Shown here piece after piece: positions 8,347-16,564 of a stretch of DNA of 44,442 bases (its first letter is position 1; each line of letters starts with the position of its first letter). A program made the translations under genes and the position numbers. Below the pieces are notes generated by a model. It was given only the letters and a program-made list of their open reading frames with translations, was not told the DNA's origin and ran no database searches. Origin of the DNA: Selenomonadaceae bacterium (GTDB lineage: Bacteria; Bacillota; Negativicutes; Selenomonadales; Selenomonadaceae); assembly GCA_017477125.1 (NCBI GenBank), contig JAFUXN010000049.1, positions 1 to 44,442 on the forward strand. Reading direction: 5' to 3'.

Positions 8347-9121
8347 GAGGTGATAATCATGTTTTGGCAGATGGTCAAGGGCGCGCTCGTCCGACAGAGC
8401 AATCGGTTCATGCTCATCGCGTTGACCGTCGCACTCGGCGTGTCGCTCGCGTCGGCGATGCTCAACGTCATGTTCGACGTCGGCGATAAGGTCAATCGGG
8501 AGCTCAAGGCGTACGGCGCCAACATCACCGTCACACCAAAAAACGCCGCGCTGCTCCGCGACGTCTACGGCAATCTCATTCTCAAAGACGGATCGGAACT
8601 GCCCGCGCTCGGTACTTGGTTCGAGCATACGATGACGTTGATCAATATCGGATCGAAGAGGGCAAGTTGAGAGTGCCGCAAGCCGAGCTCGAAAAGGCGG
8701 CTAAGATTTTCCAATGAGAGGTGATGACAATGTTTTGGCAGATGGTCAAGGGGGCGCTCGTCCGTCAGAGCAATCGGTTCATGCTCATCGCGTTGACCGT
8801 CGCACTCGGCGTGTCGCTCGCGTCGGCGATGCTCAACGTCATGTTTGATGTCGGTGATAAGGTCAATCGGGAGCTCAAGGCGTACGGCGCCAACATCACC
8901 GTCACACCAAAAAACGCCGCGCTGCTCCGCGACGTCTACGGGCTCACCAATTCTTCTGCTCGAGAGTTCCTCAATGAAAGCGACCTCGGCAAGATCAAAA
9001 CCATTTTTTGGACTAATAATATAGTGGCGTTCGCGCCGACGCTCGACGGCAATCTTATTCTCAAAGACGGATCGGAACTGCCCGCGCTCGGTACTTGGTT
9101 CGAGCATACGATGACGTTGCC
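8273..9121 (+). repeat. Tandem duplication (371-bp step) of the DUF2318 3' end and permease 5' end
   Basis: Sequence 8273-8643 recurs from 8644 with a constant 371-bp offset: the DUF2318 stop (8344 and 8715) and the permease ATG (8359 and 8730) both repeat. The second copy contains 108 bp, within about 8940-9052, that the first lacks; the missing piece is flanked by ACGG at both ends. Few substitutions separate the copies, so the duplication is recent. Confidence 0.9.
8359..8670 (+). pseudogene. Truncated duplicate of the first ABC permease
   Basis: A 103-residue frame whose first 74 or so residues are nearly identical to the start of the next gene (MFWQMVKGALVRQSNRFMLI...). It then skips 36 residues (in-frame 108-bp deletion), resumes at NLILKDGSELPALGTWFEHT, and ends in a short unrelated tail where the duplicated DUF2318 3' end begins. 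Its ribosome binding site (GAGAGGTGAT) is intact, so it may be translated into a single-helix protein. The full permease domain is absent. Best read as debris from a tandem duplication. Confidence 0.85.
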
Positions 9122-9992
9122 GACGGGCGAGACGTTTTCGACGGGTGAGATCGAGATGAAATCGTGGTGGCAGATCGAAGGCGCTTATCCCGTCGAGGGC
9201 AAGAGCGAGGCGCTGATCGGATCGAAGCTGGCGATCGAAAAAAATATTCATGTCGGCGATGTGCTCGAGCTCAACAACGGAGATCGATTGACGATCAGCG
9301 GAGTGTTGACGAGCGGCGGCGATGAGGATCAGGCGTTGCTCACCGATCTCGCCGTCATGCAGAAGGCGCTCAACGTGCCGGGCAAGATCGCATCGATCGA
9401 TATCAGCGCGATCACCACGCCCGAAAATGATCTGGCTCGAAAGGCGGCGGCGAATCCCGACATGCTCAGTCAGCAGGAGCGCGAGATTTGGTACTGCACG
9501 GCGTACGTCAGCGCGATCGCCTATCAGATCGAAGAGGTGATCGGTAACTCGTCGGCGCGCCCCGTCAGACAGATCGCCGAGTCCGAAGGCAAAATCCTCG
9601 ACAAGACTCAACTGCTGATGTTGCTCATCACCGTGTTGAGTTTGATGTCGGCGGCGTTGGGCGTGTCGAATTTGGTCAGCGCCAACATCATGGAGCGGAG
9701 CCGCGAGCTGGGATTGTTGAAGGCGATCGGCGCCACCAACCTCGGCGTGATCCTCCTCATTTTGACCGAAATTTTTATAGCGGGCTGCATCGGGGGAGTG
9801 GTCGGCTACTTTGCAGGATTGGGATTGGCGCAAGTGATCGGCTCGACGGTGTTCGGGGCGGGCATCGCCAACAATGTCGTCGTCATTCCGATCGTCAGCG
9901 TGTTGATGGTGACGGTGCTGTTGGTCGGCAGCGTGCCCGCAATCCGCATGCTCCTTCAACTCGAGCCCGCCTCTGTGCTCCACGGGAGGTGA
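8730..9992 (+). CDS. FtsX/MacB-type ABC transporter permease
   Basis: A 420-residue permease of the FtsX/MacB architecture: one N-terminal helix (about 18-40), a large periplasmic MacB-PCD-like domain (about 45-285), then three C-terminal helices, with the cytoplasmic ERSRELGLLKAIGAT motif typical of FtsX permeases near residue 318. ATG 8730 follows GAGAGGTGAT. It corresponds to the first permease of the Cj1661-Cj1663 set. It probably pairs with the next permease and the ATPase at 11157. In this family the ABC module is thought to act on envelope components rather than import ions directly. Confidence 0.9.
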   Translation: MFWQMVKGALVRQSNRFMLIALTVALGVSLASAMLNVMFDVGDKVNRELKAYGANITVTPKNAALLRDVYGLTNSSAREFLNESDLGKIKTIFWTNNIVAFAPTLDGNLILKDGSELPALGTWFEHTMTLPTGETFSTGEIEMKSWWQIEGAYPVEGKSEALIGSKLAIEKNIHVGDVLELNNGDRLTISGVLTSGGDEDQALLTDLAVMQKALNVPGKIASIDISAITTPENDLARKAAANPDMLSQQEREIWYCTAYVSAIAYQIEEVIGNSSARPVRQIAESEGKILDKTQLLMLLITVLSLMSAALGVSNLVSANIMERSRELGLLKAIGATNLGVILLILTEIFIAGCIGGVVGYFAGLGLAQVIGSTVFGAGIANNVVVIPIVSVLMVTVLLVGSVPAIRMLLQLEPASVLHGR

Positions 9993-10001
9993 GCGAGCCT
10001 G

Positions 10002-11153
10002 ATGAACACGACGAAAACAAAATTCTTCCTGCGCATGATCTTCTACTCGCTGCTTCGACGGCGGTTGAGAATGTTGACGGCACTGCTGGCGGTTGCGGTC
10101 GGCGCGACGATCATTTCGGGCATGGTCACCGTTTATCGCGACGTTCCCGAACAGCTCGGTCGAGAGTTCAGAGCTTACGGCGCCAATCTCCTCGTCATTC
10201 CGCGCGGAGACGTTTCAACCTTCGACGCCTCGACGCTCGATCGGATCAAAGAATTGCTCAACGGGCATGAGGTTGTGGGCATCGCGCCCTTCCTCTACGA
10301 GCGTCTTGAGCTCAACAAGCAATACATTTTGACGGGCGGCACCGATTTTGACGAGCTTCAACGTGTCAGTCCGTATTGGCAGATCGAAGGTCGATACCCT
10401 CAACGCGATCAGCGAGAGATTCTGATCGGCGCCAACCTCGCGCAAATTTTTTCTCCTGACGATCCGATTGCAATCATCGACAAGAAGATAGGAGTGAGCG
10501 CGGGCGAGGGTACGGCGATCCGTCAATACACGGTGACGGGTATCGTGTCGACGGGCGGCAAGGAGGAGGATTTTGCGTTCATCGATCTCGCCGCCCTTCA
10601 ATCGATCGTCGACAAGCCGAATGCGATCTCGATAGCGCAGTTGAGCATCGTCGCCGATCCCGCAGAGTTGCATACGCTTGAGGAAGAAATCAATTCGAAG
10701 GTCGGAGGCGTGCAACCTCAACCGGTTCAGCAGATCGCCAACTCGGAGTTCAACGTGTTGAGCAAATTGCAGGTGCTGGTGTTGTTGGTGACGGCGATCG
10801 TATTGGTGTTGACGTTGATATGCGTGACGACGACGATGATGGCGGTGGTGACCGAACGGCGACGCGAGATCGGATTGCGCAAGGCGTTGGGCGCGGCGAA
10901 CTCGAACATCGTAAGAGAATTTCTCGGCGAAGGTTGTCTGCTCGGAGCGTTCGGCGGCATGTTGGGCTCGGGCTTGGGATATCTGTTCGCGGAATATGTG
11001 AGCGTGCAAGTGTTCGGGCGCGGGATCATCTTCTCGCCGTCGATAGCGGTGTTGTCGATTGTGTTGTCGATGTTGGTGACGGGCGCGGCGAGTTTGATCC
11101 CGGTGAAGATCGCGACGGCGGTCGACCCGGCAATCGTGTTGAGAGGTGAATGA
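10002..11153 (+). CDS. Second FtsX/MacB-type ABC transporter permease
   Basis: A 383-residue paralogue of the preceding permease with the same layout: N-terminal helix (about 22-42), periplasmic domain, and three C-terminal helices preceded by the ERRREIGLRKALGAA cytoplasmic motif. Both permeases share phrases such as REFRAYGANLLVI, so they likely form a heterodimer. The start ATG follows GGGAGGTGAG, and the gene lies 9 bp after its neighbour. The ATPase gene begins 3 bp after its stop, indicating one operon. Confidence 0.9.
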   Translation: MNTTKTKFFLRMIFYSLLRRRLRMLTALLAVAVGATIISGMVTVYRDVPEQLGREFRAYGANLLVIPRGDVSTFDASTLDRIKELLNGHEVVGIAPFLYERLELNKQYILTGGTDFDELQRVSPYWQIEGRYPQRDQREILIGANLAQIFSPDDPIAIIDKKIGVSAGEGTAIRQYTVTGIVSTGGKEEDFAFIDLAALQSIVDKPNAISIAQLSIVADPAELHTLEEEINSKVGGVQPQPVQQIANSEFNVLSKLQVLVLLVTAIVLVLTLICVTTTMMAVVTERRREIGLRKALGAANSNIVREFLGEGCLLGAFGGMLGSGLGYLFAEYVSVQVFGRGIIFSPSIAVLSIVLSMLVTGAASLIPVKIATAVDPAIVLRGE

Positions 11154-11156
11154 CGG

Positions 11157-11822
11157 ATGGCGCTGCTTGAATTGAAGGACGTGTCGATGATTTACAACGG
11201 GAAGGTGCGGGCGCTCGATCACATCAACTTGACGGTCGAGAAGGGCGATTGGCTGGCGATAATGGGACCGTCGGGGTCGGGCAAGACGACGTTGATGAAC
11301 ATCATCGGTTGCATGGATCATGCAACGGAAGGTGCGATCACGCTCGACGGCATTTCGTTAATGGACGTCGACGACGAGAAGCTGACGACGATCCGTCGGG
11401 AGAAGATCGGCATGGTGTTTCAACAATTTCATCTGGTGCCGTACCTGACGGCGGTCGAGAATGTGATGGTGGCACAGTACTATCACAGCCTGCCCGACGT
11501 GGAAGAGGCGATGACGGCGCTCAAGCGTGTGGGGTTGGAGGATCGAGCGAGCCATTTGCCGAGCCAGTTGAGTGGCGGCGAGCAGCAGAGGGTGTGCATA
11601 GCGCGAGCGCTGATCAATTACCCTGTGCTGATCTTGGCGGACGAGCCGATGGGCAATCTCGATGAGGCGAACCAAAATTTGGTGATGAAGATATTCCATG
11701 AGCTGCACGACGAGGGGCACACGATCATCACGGTGACGCATTCGCCGGAAGTGGGACGCGAGGCGGGGCGTTGTGTGGTGCTCGAGCATGGGAGGATCAA
11801 GGAGCCAACTACTCCGACTTAA
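11157..11822 (+). CDS. ABC transporter ATPase (LolD/MacB/FtsE-like)
   Basis: The ATPase for the two permeases upstream. It has 221 residues with Walker A GPSGSGKTT (about 38-46), the Q-loop in VFQQFHLVP, signature LSGGEQQR (about 137-144), Walker B ILADEP (about 158-163) and H-loop THSPE. All catalytic residues are present. The last residues (PTTPT) are encoded by DNA that already belongs to the hairpin of the following IS605-like segment, so the natural C-terminus may have been replaced. Confidence 0.93.
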   Translation: MALLELKDVSMIYNGKVRALDHINLTVEKGDWLAIMGPSGSGKTTLMNIIGCMDHATEGAITLDGISLMDVDDEKLTTIRREKIGMVFQQFHLVPYLTAVENVMVAQYYHSLPDVEEAMTALKRVGLEDRASHLPSQLSGGEQQRVCIARALINYPVLILADEPMGNLDEANQNLVMKIFHELHDEGHTIITVTHSPEVGREAGRCVVLEHGRIKEPTTPT

Positions 11823-12097
11823 AGAAGTCAGAGCTTGTCCATACCAACACCAGTCTTTACCGGACGCGAGGTTCAATCGCTAACGCTGCCTCGTAGGTCA
11901 GACATCGTCGGGTGGTTGACGTCACCCGTTTTGACCCGAGAATATATCCCGAGCCCGTTAGTTGATCTATCTGTCGGACCAGCGGTTCTCTCGACTTCGA
12001 GTGTCTTTGTCCGAACTTATTTTATCACAGCATGTCAAGGAGGTGAAGCGGCGCTTCCTCCCCAACCTTAGAGGTCGGAGTTTCCGCGCCGCGATAT
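11804..12097 (+). mobile_element. Possible IS200/IS605-family non-coding remnant (MITE or orphan right end)
   Basis: A 280-bp gene-free stretch bounded by two hairpins. The left one is CTCCGACTT / AAGTCAGAG (11812-11833), followed by CTTGTC. The right one is nested: outer stem GCGGCGC (12048-12054) / GCGCCGC (12086-12092), inner stems CTCC/GGAG and ACCT/AGGT (12058-12080). From memory such hairpins followed by CTTGTC, and nested subterminal hairpins, are typical of the non-coding right end of tnpB-bearing IS605-type elements, where the omega RNA is made. No transposase or tnpB frame is present. It abuts both flanking genes. Confidence 0.45.
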
Positions 12098-12099
12098 TG

Positions 12100-12558
12100 A
12101 TGAAGAAATTATTGGCGGCGCTCCTCACGCTCGGATTGTTGACGGCGGGTTGCGGAGACGAGAAGAAGAGCGTTGAGCAACCGACGGAAGCTCGATCGGC
12201 TCAACGGTTTGATCTCAACGATGTTGGCGACGGAACTTATACGGCGGAGAGCTCGCGCGACGAGAAGTTGGGGCTGAGCCAAATCACGTTGACGGTTGAG
12301 GATCACAGGATCACGAGCGCGGAGTTTGTCGGCTATGATCTGTTCGGCAATCGCAAAGATGAGGAGTACGGCTCGTTGACGGGCAAGGACTCTGCCGATT
12401 ACAGGAAGGCGCAGGTGGCGGTCAAGGCGAACGGCGAATATGCGAAGCAATTGGTTGAGACGCAATCGCTCGACGAGGTTGATGCGATCAGCGGCGCGAC
12501 GATCTCTTACAATCAATTCGTCGAGACGGTCAACAAAGCGGTTGGTGCTCAACGATGA
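12100..12558 (+). CDS. FMN-binding-domain lipoprotein
   Basis: A 152-residue exported protein: lipoprotein signal MKKLLAALLTLGLLTAGC with Cys at about 18, a low-complexity linker, then an FMN-binding domain (about 40-150). The motif SGATIS (about 132-137) is the ApbE flavinylation signature (S/T-G-A-T/S-x-S/T), and the last Ser would carry the FMN phosphoester. It is followed directly by apbE with an ATGA overlap, supporting covalent flavinylation. No good ribosome binding site precedes ATG 12100, because the IS605-like hairpin ends there. It probably acts as an extracytoplasmic electron carrier. Confidence 0.87.
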   Translation: MKKLLAALLTLGLLTAGCGDEKKSVEQPTEARSAQRFDLNDVGDGTYTAESSRDEKLGLSQITLTVEDHRITSAEFVGYDLFGNRKDEEYGSLTGKDSADYRKAQVAVKANGEYAKQLVETQSLDEVDAISGATISYNQFVETVNKAVGAQR

Positions 12559-13490
12559 AAAAATTTTTGTCGACGGCATTGCTCGTGATGATGGTGTTGA
12601 TGGTCGGGTGCGGGCGTTCGGAGCCGATCCGTTATGAGCGAAGCGAGAAGATCATGGGCACGGTGGTGACGCTCAAGGCGACGGGCGACGAATCTCAAGC
12701 GGCGGTCGATGAGAGTTTTGATCGTGTCAATGCGTTGGTCGACGAGATCATGAATGATATGAAACGATTGGAGGCGGCGGACGCGGGCGAGTATGTTTCG
12801 GTTGGCGATGATGTGTTTACGATGCTCGAGCTCTCTCAACGGTATGCGGAGCGGACGGATGGCGCGTTCGATGTGACGGTGGGAGCGGCGCTCGACATGT
12901 GGCGTGCGGCGAGGCAAAATAAAACACTGCCGACCGACGACGAGCTTGAAAGTGTCAAGGGCTTGGTGGGTTATGAGCACCTGCACTTACGCGCGTCGGA
13001 CAACAGCGTGATGGTTGACGTCAAGGGCGTGAAGATCAATTTGGGCGGGGTGGCGAAGGGTTATGCGGCTGATCTTGCGCATGAGATTTTTATCGAGCAT
13101 GGGATTGCCGACGGGCTGATCGATTTTGGGACGAGCACGATCTATGCGATCGGCAAGAAACGGATCGGGATCAAGAATCCGCGCGGGACGGGAATGACAG
13201 ATGTGGTCGAGCTGAGGGACGGAGCGCTGTCGACGTCGGGCGATTATGAGAGGTATTTCGAGATCGATGGCAAGAGGTATCATCATATAATCGAGCCGAA
13301 GACGTGCATGCCGATCGATAACGGTATTGCATCGGTGAGCGTTGTGGTCGACGGCGATGTTGAGTACTGTGCGACGGTCGCCGACATATTGAGCACGTCG
13401 GTGTTTGTATTGGGGGTTGAGCGTGCCGCCGCTCTCTTGCCTCAAACCGATTACAAGCTCGTGAATGTTGTGGAGCTCAACGACGATTGA
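12555..13490 (+). CDS. apbE: ApbE-family FAD:protein FMN transferase (lipoprotein)
   Basis: It attaches FMN from FAD to Thr/Ser of target flavoproteins outside the cytoplasm. It has 311 residues with a lipoprotein signal (VMMVLMVGC, Cys about 19). ApbE features are MGTVVTLKATG near the mature N-terminus, DVTVGAALDMW, NLGGVAKGYAADLA (flavin binding), GLIDFGTST, the ALSTSGDYERYF motif and HHIIEPKT. It overlaps the FMN-binding gene by 4 bp, its probable substrate. The family usually reads DxGG or similar in the glycine motif; FGTST here is a mild deviation. It is followed by a repeat hairpin that can act as terminator. Confidence 0.92.
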   Translation: MKKFLSTALLVMMVLMVGCGRSEPIRYERSEKIMGTVVTLKATGDESQAAVDESFDRVNALVDEIMNDMKRLEAADAGEYVSVGDDVFTMLELSQRYAERTDGAFDVTVGAALDMWRAARQNKTLPTDDELESVKGLVGYEHLHLRASDNSVMVDVKGVKINLGGVAKGYAADLAHEIFIEHGIADGLIDFGTSTIYAIGKKRIGIKNPRGTGMTDVVELRDGALSTSGDYERYFEIDGKRYHHIIEPKTCMPIDNGIASVSVVVDGDVEYCATVADILSTSVFVLGVERAAALLPQTDYKLVNVVELNDD

Positions 13491-13910
13491 TTGAGGAATA
13501 AAAAGAGCGCGTCGCCGCCTTGGCATTCGGCGGACGCCGCGCATTTCTTCTCACGACGATAACGATATCATTATGGTTCCGTTTTTGAGAGAAGGAAAAA
13601 GTGCGTCGCCGTCTCATCGCGGGACGGACGACGCCATCTCTCTTAGCCTACGATAACGATATTGTTGTGATTCTGTCGTTGAGAGAAGGAGAGAGCGAGC
13701 CGCCCCCATCGGAGGCGGGCGCTCCTATTTCTCCGTCGCTCCTGATTATTATGTTCTTATCGTTGAGAGAAGTAAAAAGGCTTCGGCGTCTCATCGCGGG
13801 ACGGACGACGCCGGATCTCTTAGCCTACGATAACGATATCATTATGGTTCCGTCCTTGAGAGAAGGAAAGGAGCGCGCCGCATCATGCCCAGGCGGGCGC
13901 TCCGTTTTTT
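13491..13910. repeat. Palindrome array between convergent apbE and polyferredoxin genes
   Basis: About 420 bp without a credible gene. It starts with a hairpin GCGCGTCGCCGCC / GGCGGACGCCGCGC (13507-13542) just after apbE. It contains two copies of GCGTC...TCATCGCGGGACGGACGACGCC-type stems and at least three copies of ACGATAACGATATCATTATG followed by a TTGAGAGAAGGAAA word. A GAGCGAGCCGCC / GGCGGGCGCTC palindrome of the 1-790 family lies near 13694-13727. It ends with the terminator-like hairpin at 13870-13910. Units are about 80-130 bp and alternate among palindrome types. Confidence 0.8.
13870..13910 (+). terminator. Palindrome-derived terminator
   Basis: GGAGCGCGCCG (13870-13880) pairs with GGCGGGCGCTCC (13892-13903), followed by GTTTTTT. 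The stem belongs to the intergenic palindrome family but ends in a T run, so it can end + strand transcripts coming from apbE. On the other strand it lies at the 3' end of the polyferredoxin gene. Confidence 0.6.
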
Positions 13911-14733
13911 ATTCGTCACCTTTGAACTCTAGTGCGCGCTTCGGACAAATCGTCGTGCACCGTCCGCAACGAACACACTCAATCGAGTTTTGATCCGCCG
14001 TCGGCTCAATCGACATCGGGCAACTTCGCCCGCACCGTCCGCACGCAACACACTTCGCCCCATCGAACTTCAATCGATAGATGCTGATCCGATTCATCAG
14101 ACCGTAGAGCGCGCCCAACGGACACAGCACTCGACAATAAAACCGTTCGACCATCGCGCTCCCGATCAACACGATCAGAAGAATGGTGACCTTCAACGCG
14201 AATAAATTTCCAAGCACAGCTCGAAATTCGGGATGCGTGATCACCATCGGCAACCCCGCCTCCAATGTCCCCGCAGGACATATGTACTCGCAGAACGTCG
14301 GCGCCCCCATGCCGACTCGGTTCGTCCAAATGATCGGCAACGCGAACACAAATACGATCAGCACCACGTACTTCATATAAATTGCTCCGCGCGGAAGGTT
14401 GAGCTTGGGCGTCGGCAATCGATAGAGCAACTCTTGAATCAATCCGAACGGACAGAGGTAGCCGCATACCGCTCGCCCGATCAACAATCCAATCAACAGT
14501 ACGAATCCCAATGCGTAGAGGCTGACGTTGAATTGCATTGAGCCGCCGATCGCTTGGATTGCTCCGATCGGACACGCCAACACCGTCGCAGGACACGACC
14601 AGCAGTTGAGTCCCGGCGCGCAAATATTTTTCAATACGCCCTTGTAGAGACGACCGTCGAGGAAATTCATCAGCAGAGGATTGCACATCACAACCGCCGA
14701 CCATTGGATCAATCGTCGTTTCGACAGCCGCAT
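13909..14733 (-). CDS. NapH/RdxA-like 4Fe-4S polyferredoxin membrane protein
   Basis: A 274-residue membrane iron-sulfur protein with about five transmembrane helices. Two transmembrane CxxxCP motifs (CGYLCPFG and CRVLCPLG) are typical of NapH/NosR/RdxA proteins. The C-terminus holds two ferredoxin clusters: CVACGRCGRSCP and CVRCGRCTTICP. Additional cysteines occur in CAPGLNCWSCP. It likely moves electrons from the quinone or cytoplasmic pool across the membrane. Start ATG 14733 lies 3 bp after the stop of the small CxxC protein. It is the last gene of the - strand run folB to polyferredoxin, and together with the FMN-binding/ApbE pair suggests an exported electron-delivery module. Confidence 0.87.
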   Translation of the reverse strand: MRLSKRRLIQWSAVVMCNPLLMNFLDGRLYKGVLKNICAPGLNCWSCPATVLACPIGAIQAIGGSMQFNVSLYALGFVLLIGLLIGRAVCGYLCPFGLIQELLYRLPTPKLNLPRGAIYMKYVVLIVFVFALPIIWTNRVGMGAPTFCEYICPAGTLEAGLPMVITHPEFRAVLGNLFALKVTILLIVLIGSAMVERFYCRVLCPLGALYGLMNRISIYRLKFDGAKCVACGRCGRSCPMSIEPTADQNSIECVRCGRCTTICPKRALEFKGDE

Positions 14734-14736
14734 CGC

Positions 14737-14874
14737 TCAACCCAACCCTATGCACTCCATGCAAATTCGCGCCGCTCGACTGAAGATCATCGACGCCTCC
14801 CCGCGCTCGAGCCCGAAGATGATCATCGACACCGCCGCCGCTCCGAGCATCAGCCTAATTGCCGAGATACTCAT
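14737..14874 (-). CDS. CD1871A-like small CxxC protein
   Basis: A 45-residue reading frame. It starts at ATG 14874, preceded at 8 bases by AAGGA, and overlaps the TlpA stop by 20 bp. The sequence has one hydrophobic helix ([20 protein letters not shown]) and ends in the signature ARICMECIGLG with a CxxC pair. From memory this C-terminal C-x-E-C-I-G-x-G ending defines the CD1871A family of tiny CxxC membrane proteins found beside thioredoxin and polyferredoxin genes. Its position between TlpA and the polyferredoxin supports a redox relay role. Function is otherwise unknown. Confidence 0.8.
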   Translation of the reverse strand: MSISAIRLMLGAAAVSMIIFGLERGEASMIFSRAARICMECIGLG

Positions 14875-15409
14875 CAACGAAGTCCTTGTAGCCATCGACG
14901 TCCGCACCCACGATCGGATCGCCCACTATATTGCCGTTGCCGTCGACAAAGAACGTGGTCGGCACCGCCTCAACCTTCGACAGGAAATTCATCATGTCTC
15001 CGCTCGGTATGATGTTGATGAAATCGGCGTCGGCATCGTCCAAAATATCCTGCGCCGCGCCAATCGTTTGATAATCGTTGGCTCCCTGCACGTCGCACAC
15101 CAGCCCGATCAGTTGAACGCCCTCGGGCATCTCTCGCGCCCACTCCCCAAGCTCGGGCATCTCCGCCTGGCAGGGTCCGCAGTAGTCAGCCCACAAATTT
15201 ACCACCGTCAACTTCTTGCCACTGAAGATTTGATTGGTGACAGGCTCGCCGTCGAGCGTCGTCGTGGTGAACGTCGGGAACTGTCCACGCACCTCAACCT
15301 GTTGCGCCGCCACCTTCTGATCGGTCGACTCCTCCATCGCCTCGTCGTCGCAACCTGCCGTCAGCAGCATCATCGCCGCCAACGCCCCCGCCAATAATTT
15401 CCTCTTCAT
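14855..15409 (-). CDS. TlpA/ResA-like thioredoxin lipoprotein
   Basis: An exported thiol-disulfide oxidoreductase of 184 residues. The lipoprotein signal [15 protein letters not shown] (Cys about 20) is followed by a linker and a thioredoxin fold with active site WADYCGPC (about 73-80) and a cis-proline region [11 protein letters not shown]. Its start overlaps the msrAB stop by 4 bp, so the two are translationally coupled. The obvious role is to re-reduce exported MsrAB. It may also correspond to the thioredoxins (Cj1664/Cj1665) found with the Campylobacter P19 system. Confidence 0.9.
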   Translation of the reverse strand: MKRKLLAGALAAMMLLTAGCDDEAMEESTDQKVAAQQVEVRGQFPTFTTTTLDGEPVTNQIFSGKKLTVVNLWADYCGPCQAEMPELGEWAREMPEGVQLIGLVCDVQGANDYQTIGAAQDILDDADADFINIIPSGDMMNFLSKVEAVPTTFFVDGNGNIVGDPIVGADVDGYKDFVDEYLGN

Positions 15410-16545
15410 TGTACTTCCTCCTCATCATCAAACAGATTTAGAAAATCGCCGTAACCCCGACGCTCCATGTCTTCCTTCGGAATGAAACGCAACGACGCAC
15501 TGTTGATGCAGTACCGAAGCCCGCCGCGATCCTTCGGTCCGTCTTCGAACACATGCCCCAGATGTGCATCGCCCGCCTTCGACCGAACCTCCGTCCGCAC
15601 CATGCCAAACGACCGATCCTCATTCTCAACGATCAAACTCTTATCGATCGGTCGAGTGAACGCCGGCCAGCCGCAACCCGAATCGTATTTGTCCGTCGAC
15701 ACAAACAACGGCTGCCCCGTCGTGATGTCAACATAAATGCCTTCGCGAAACTCATGATCATACGCATTGTTGAACGGTCGTTCCGTCGCCGCGTTCTGCG
15801 TCACATCATACTGCTCCGGCGTCAACCGACGTTTCAACTCCTCATCAGACGGCTTGACGTACACCGTCGAACGCGTGTGCTCAAGAATCTCATCGGGCAT
15901 GTTGCGAACGGCATCAAATTTCGCCGGCGAAACATGGCAGTAGCCGCCCGGGTTCTTGATCAGATACTCTTGATGCTCCTCCTCCGCTCGATAGAAATTT
16001 ACAATCGGCTTGAGCTCGACCGCGATCGGATCATCATATCGAGCTTGTAACTCATCGAGCGCCGCGCGGATCGGCTCGGCATCGCGCTCATCGGAATAAT
16101 AAATGCCAGTCCGATACTGCACACCGCGATCATTGCCCTGCCGATTCACCAGCGTCGGATCGATCGACATGAAATAACTTTCAAGCACTCGCTCAAGACT
16201 GACCGCCTTCGGATCATAAACGACGTGAACCGTCTCGGCATGCCCGCTCGACGCACAAACATCTCCGTACGTCGGATTGCTCGTCGCGCCGTTGGCATAA
16301 CCGACCTCGGTCGACACGACGCCGTTGAGCATCTTGAGCAGATGTTCGGTACCCCAAAAGCAGCCGCCCGCCAAATATATTTCGCGTTGACCGTCGACGG
16401 GCGCATTCGATTGAACGATACCAACGGGGCATTGCTCGAGAGGCGGAGGTGATTCGGCGCCGGCGTCATGCCCGCACGCAGAACACAATCCCGCGATTAA
16501 ACTTGCGATCGTCAACAGCATCAGCCTCCACAAAAATTTTTTCAA
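15406..16545 (-). CDS. msrAB: Fused peptide methionine sulfoxide reductase MsrA-MsrB, exported
   Basis: It repairs both S- and R-methionine sulfoxide in proteins. It has 379 residues with a lipoprotein signal ending LCSAC (Cys about 24). The MsrA domain (about 50-210) has the GGCFWGTEH active site. The MsrB domain (about 225-370) has [15 protein letters not shown] and the catalytic Cys in [11 protein letters not shown]; the zinc cysteines of some MsrB proteins are not apparent. It is coupled to the TlpA-like gene by a 4-bp overlap and lies 19 bp after the P-type ATPase-like gene. An envelope location is inferred from the signal. Confidence 0.93.
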   Translation of the reverse strand: MKKFLWRLMLLTIASLIAGLCSACGHDAGAESPPPLEQCPVGIVQSNAPVDGQREIYLAGGCFWGTEHLLKMLNGVVSTEVGYANGATSNPTYGDVCASSGHAETVHVVYDPKAVSLERVLESYFMSIDPTLVNRQGNDRGVQYRTGIYYSDERDAEPIRAALDELQARYDDPIAVELKPIVNFYRAEEEHQEYLIKNPGGYCHVSPAKFDAVRNMPDEILEHTRSTVYVKPSDEELKRRLTPEQYDVTQNAATERPFNNAYDHEFREGIYVDITTGQPLFVSTDKYDSGCGWPAFTRPIDKSLIVENEDRSFGMVRTEVRSKAGDAHLGHVFEDGPKDRGGLRYCINSASLRFIPKEDMERRGYGDFLNLFDDEEEVQ

Positions 16546-16564
16546 CGCTCAATCCTCCCGACCG

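Noticed and set aside
12037-12060. AAGGAGGTGA near 12037 as the ribosome binding site of the FMN-binding gene
   Set aside because: No start codon lies at a suitable distance, and the sequence is part of the hairpin of the IS605-like end.
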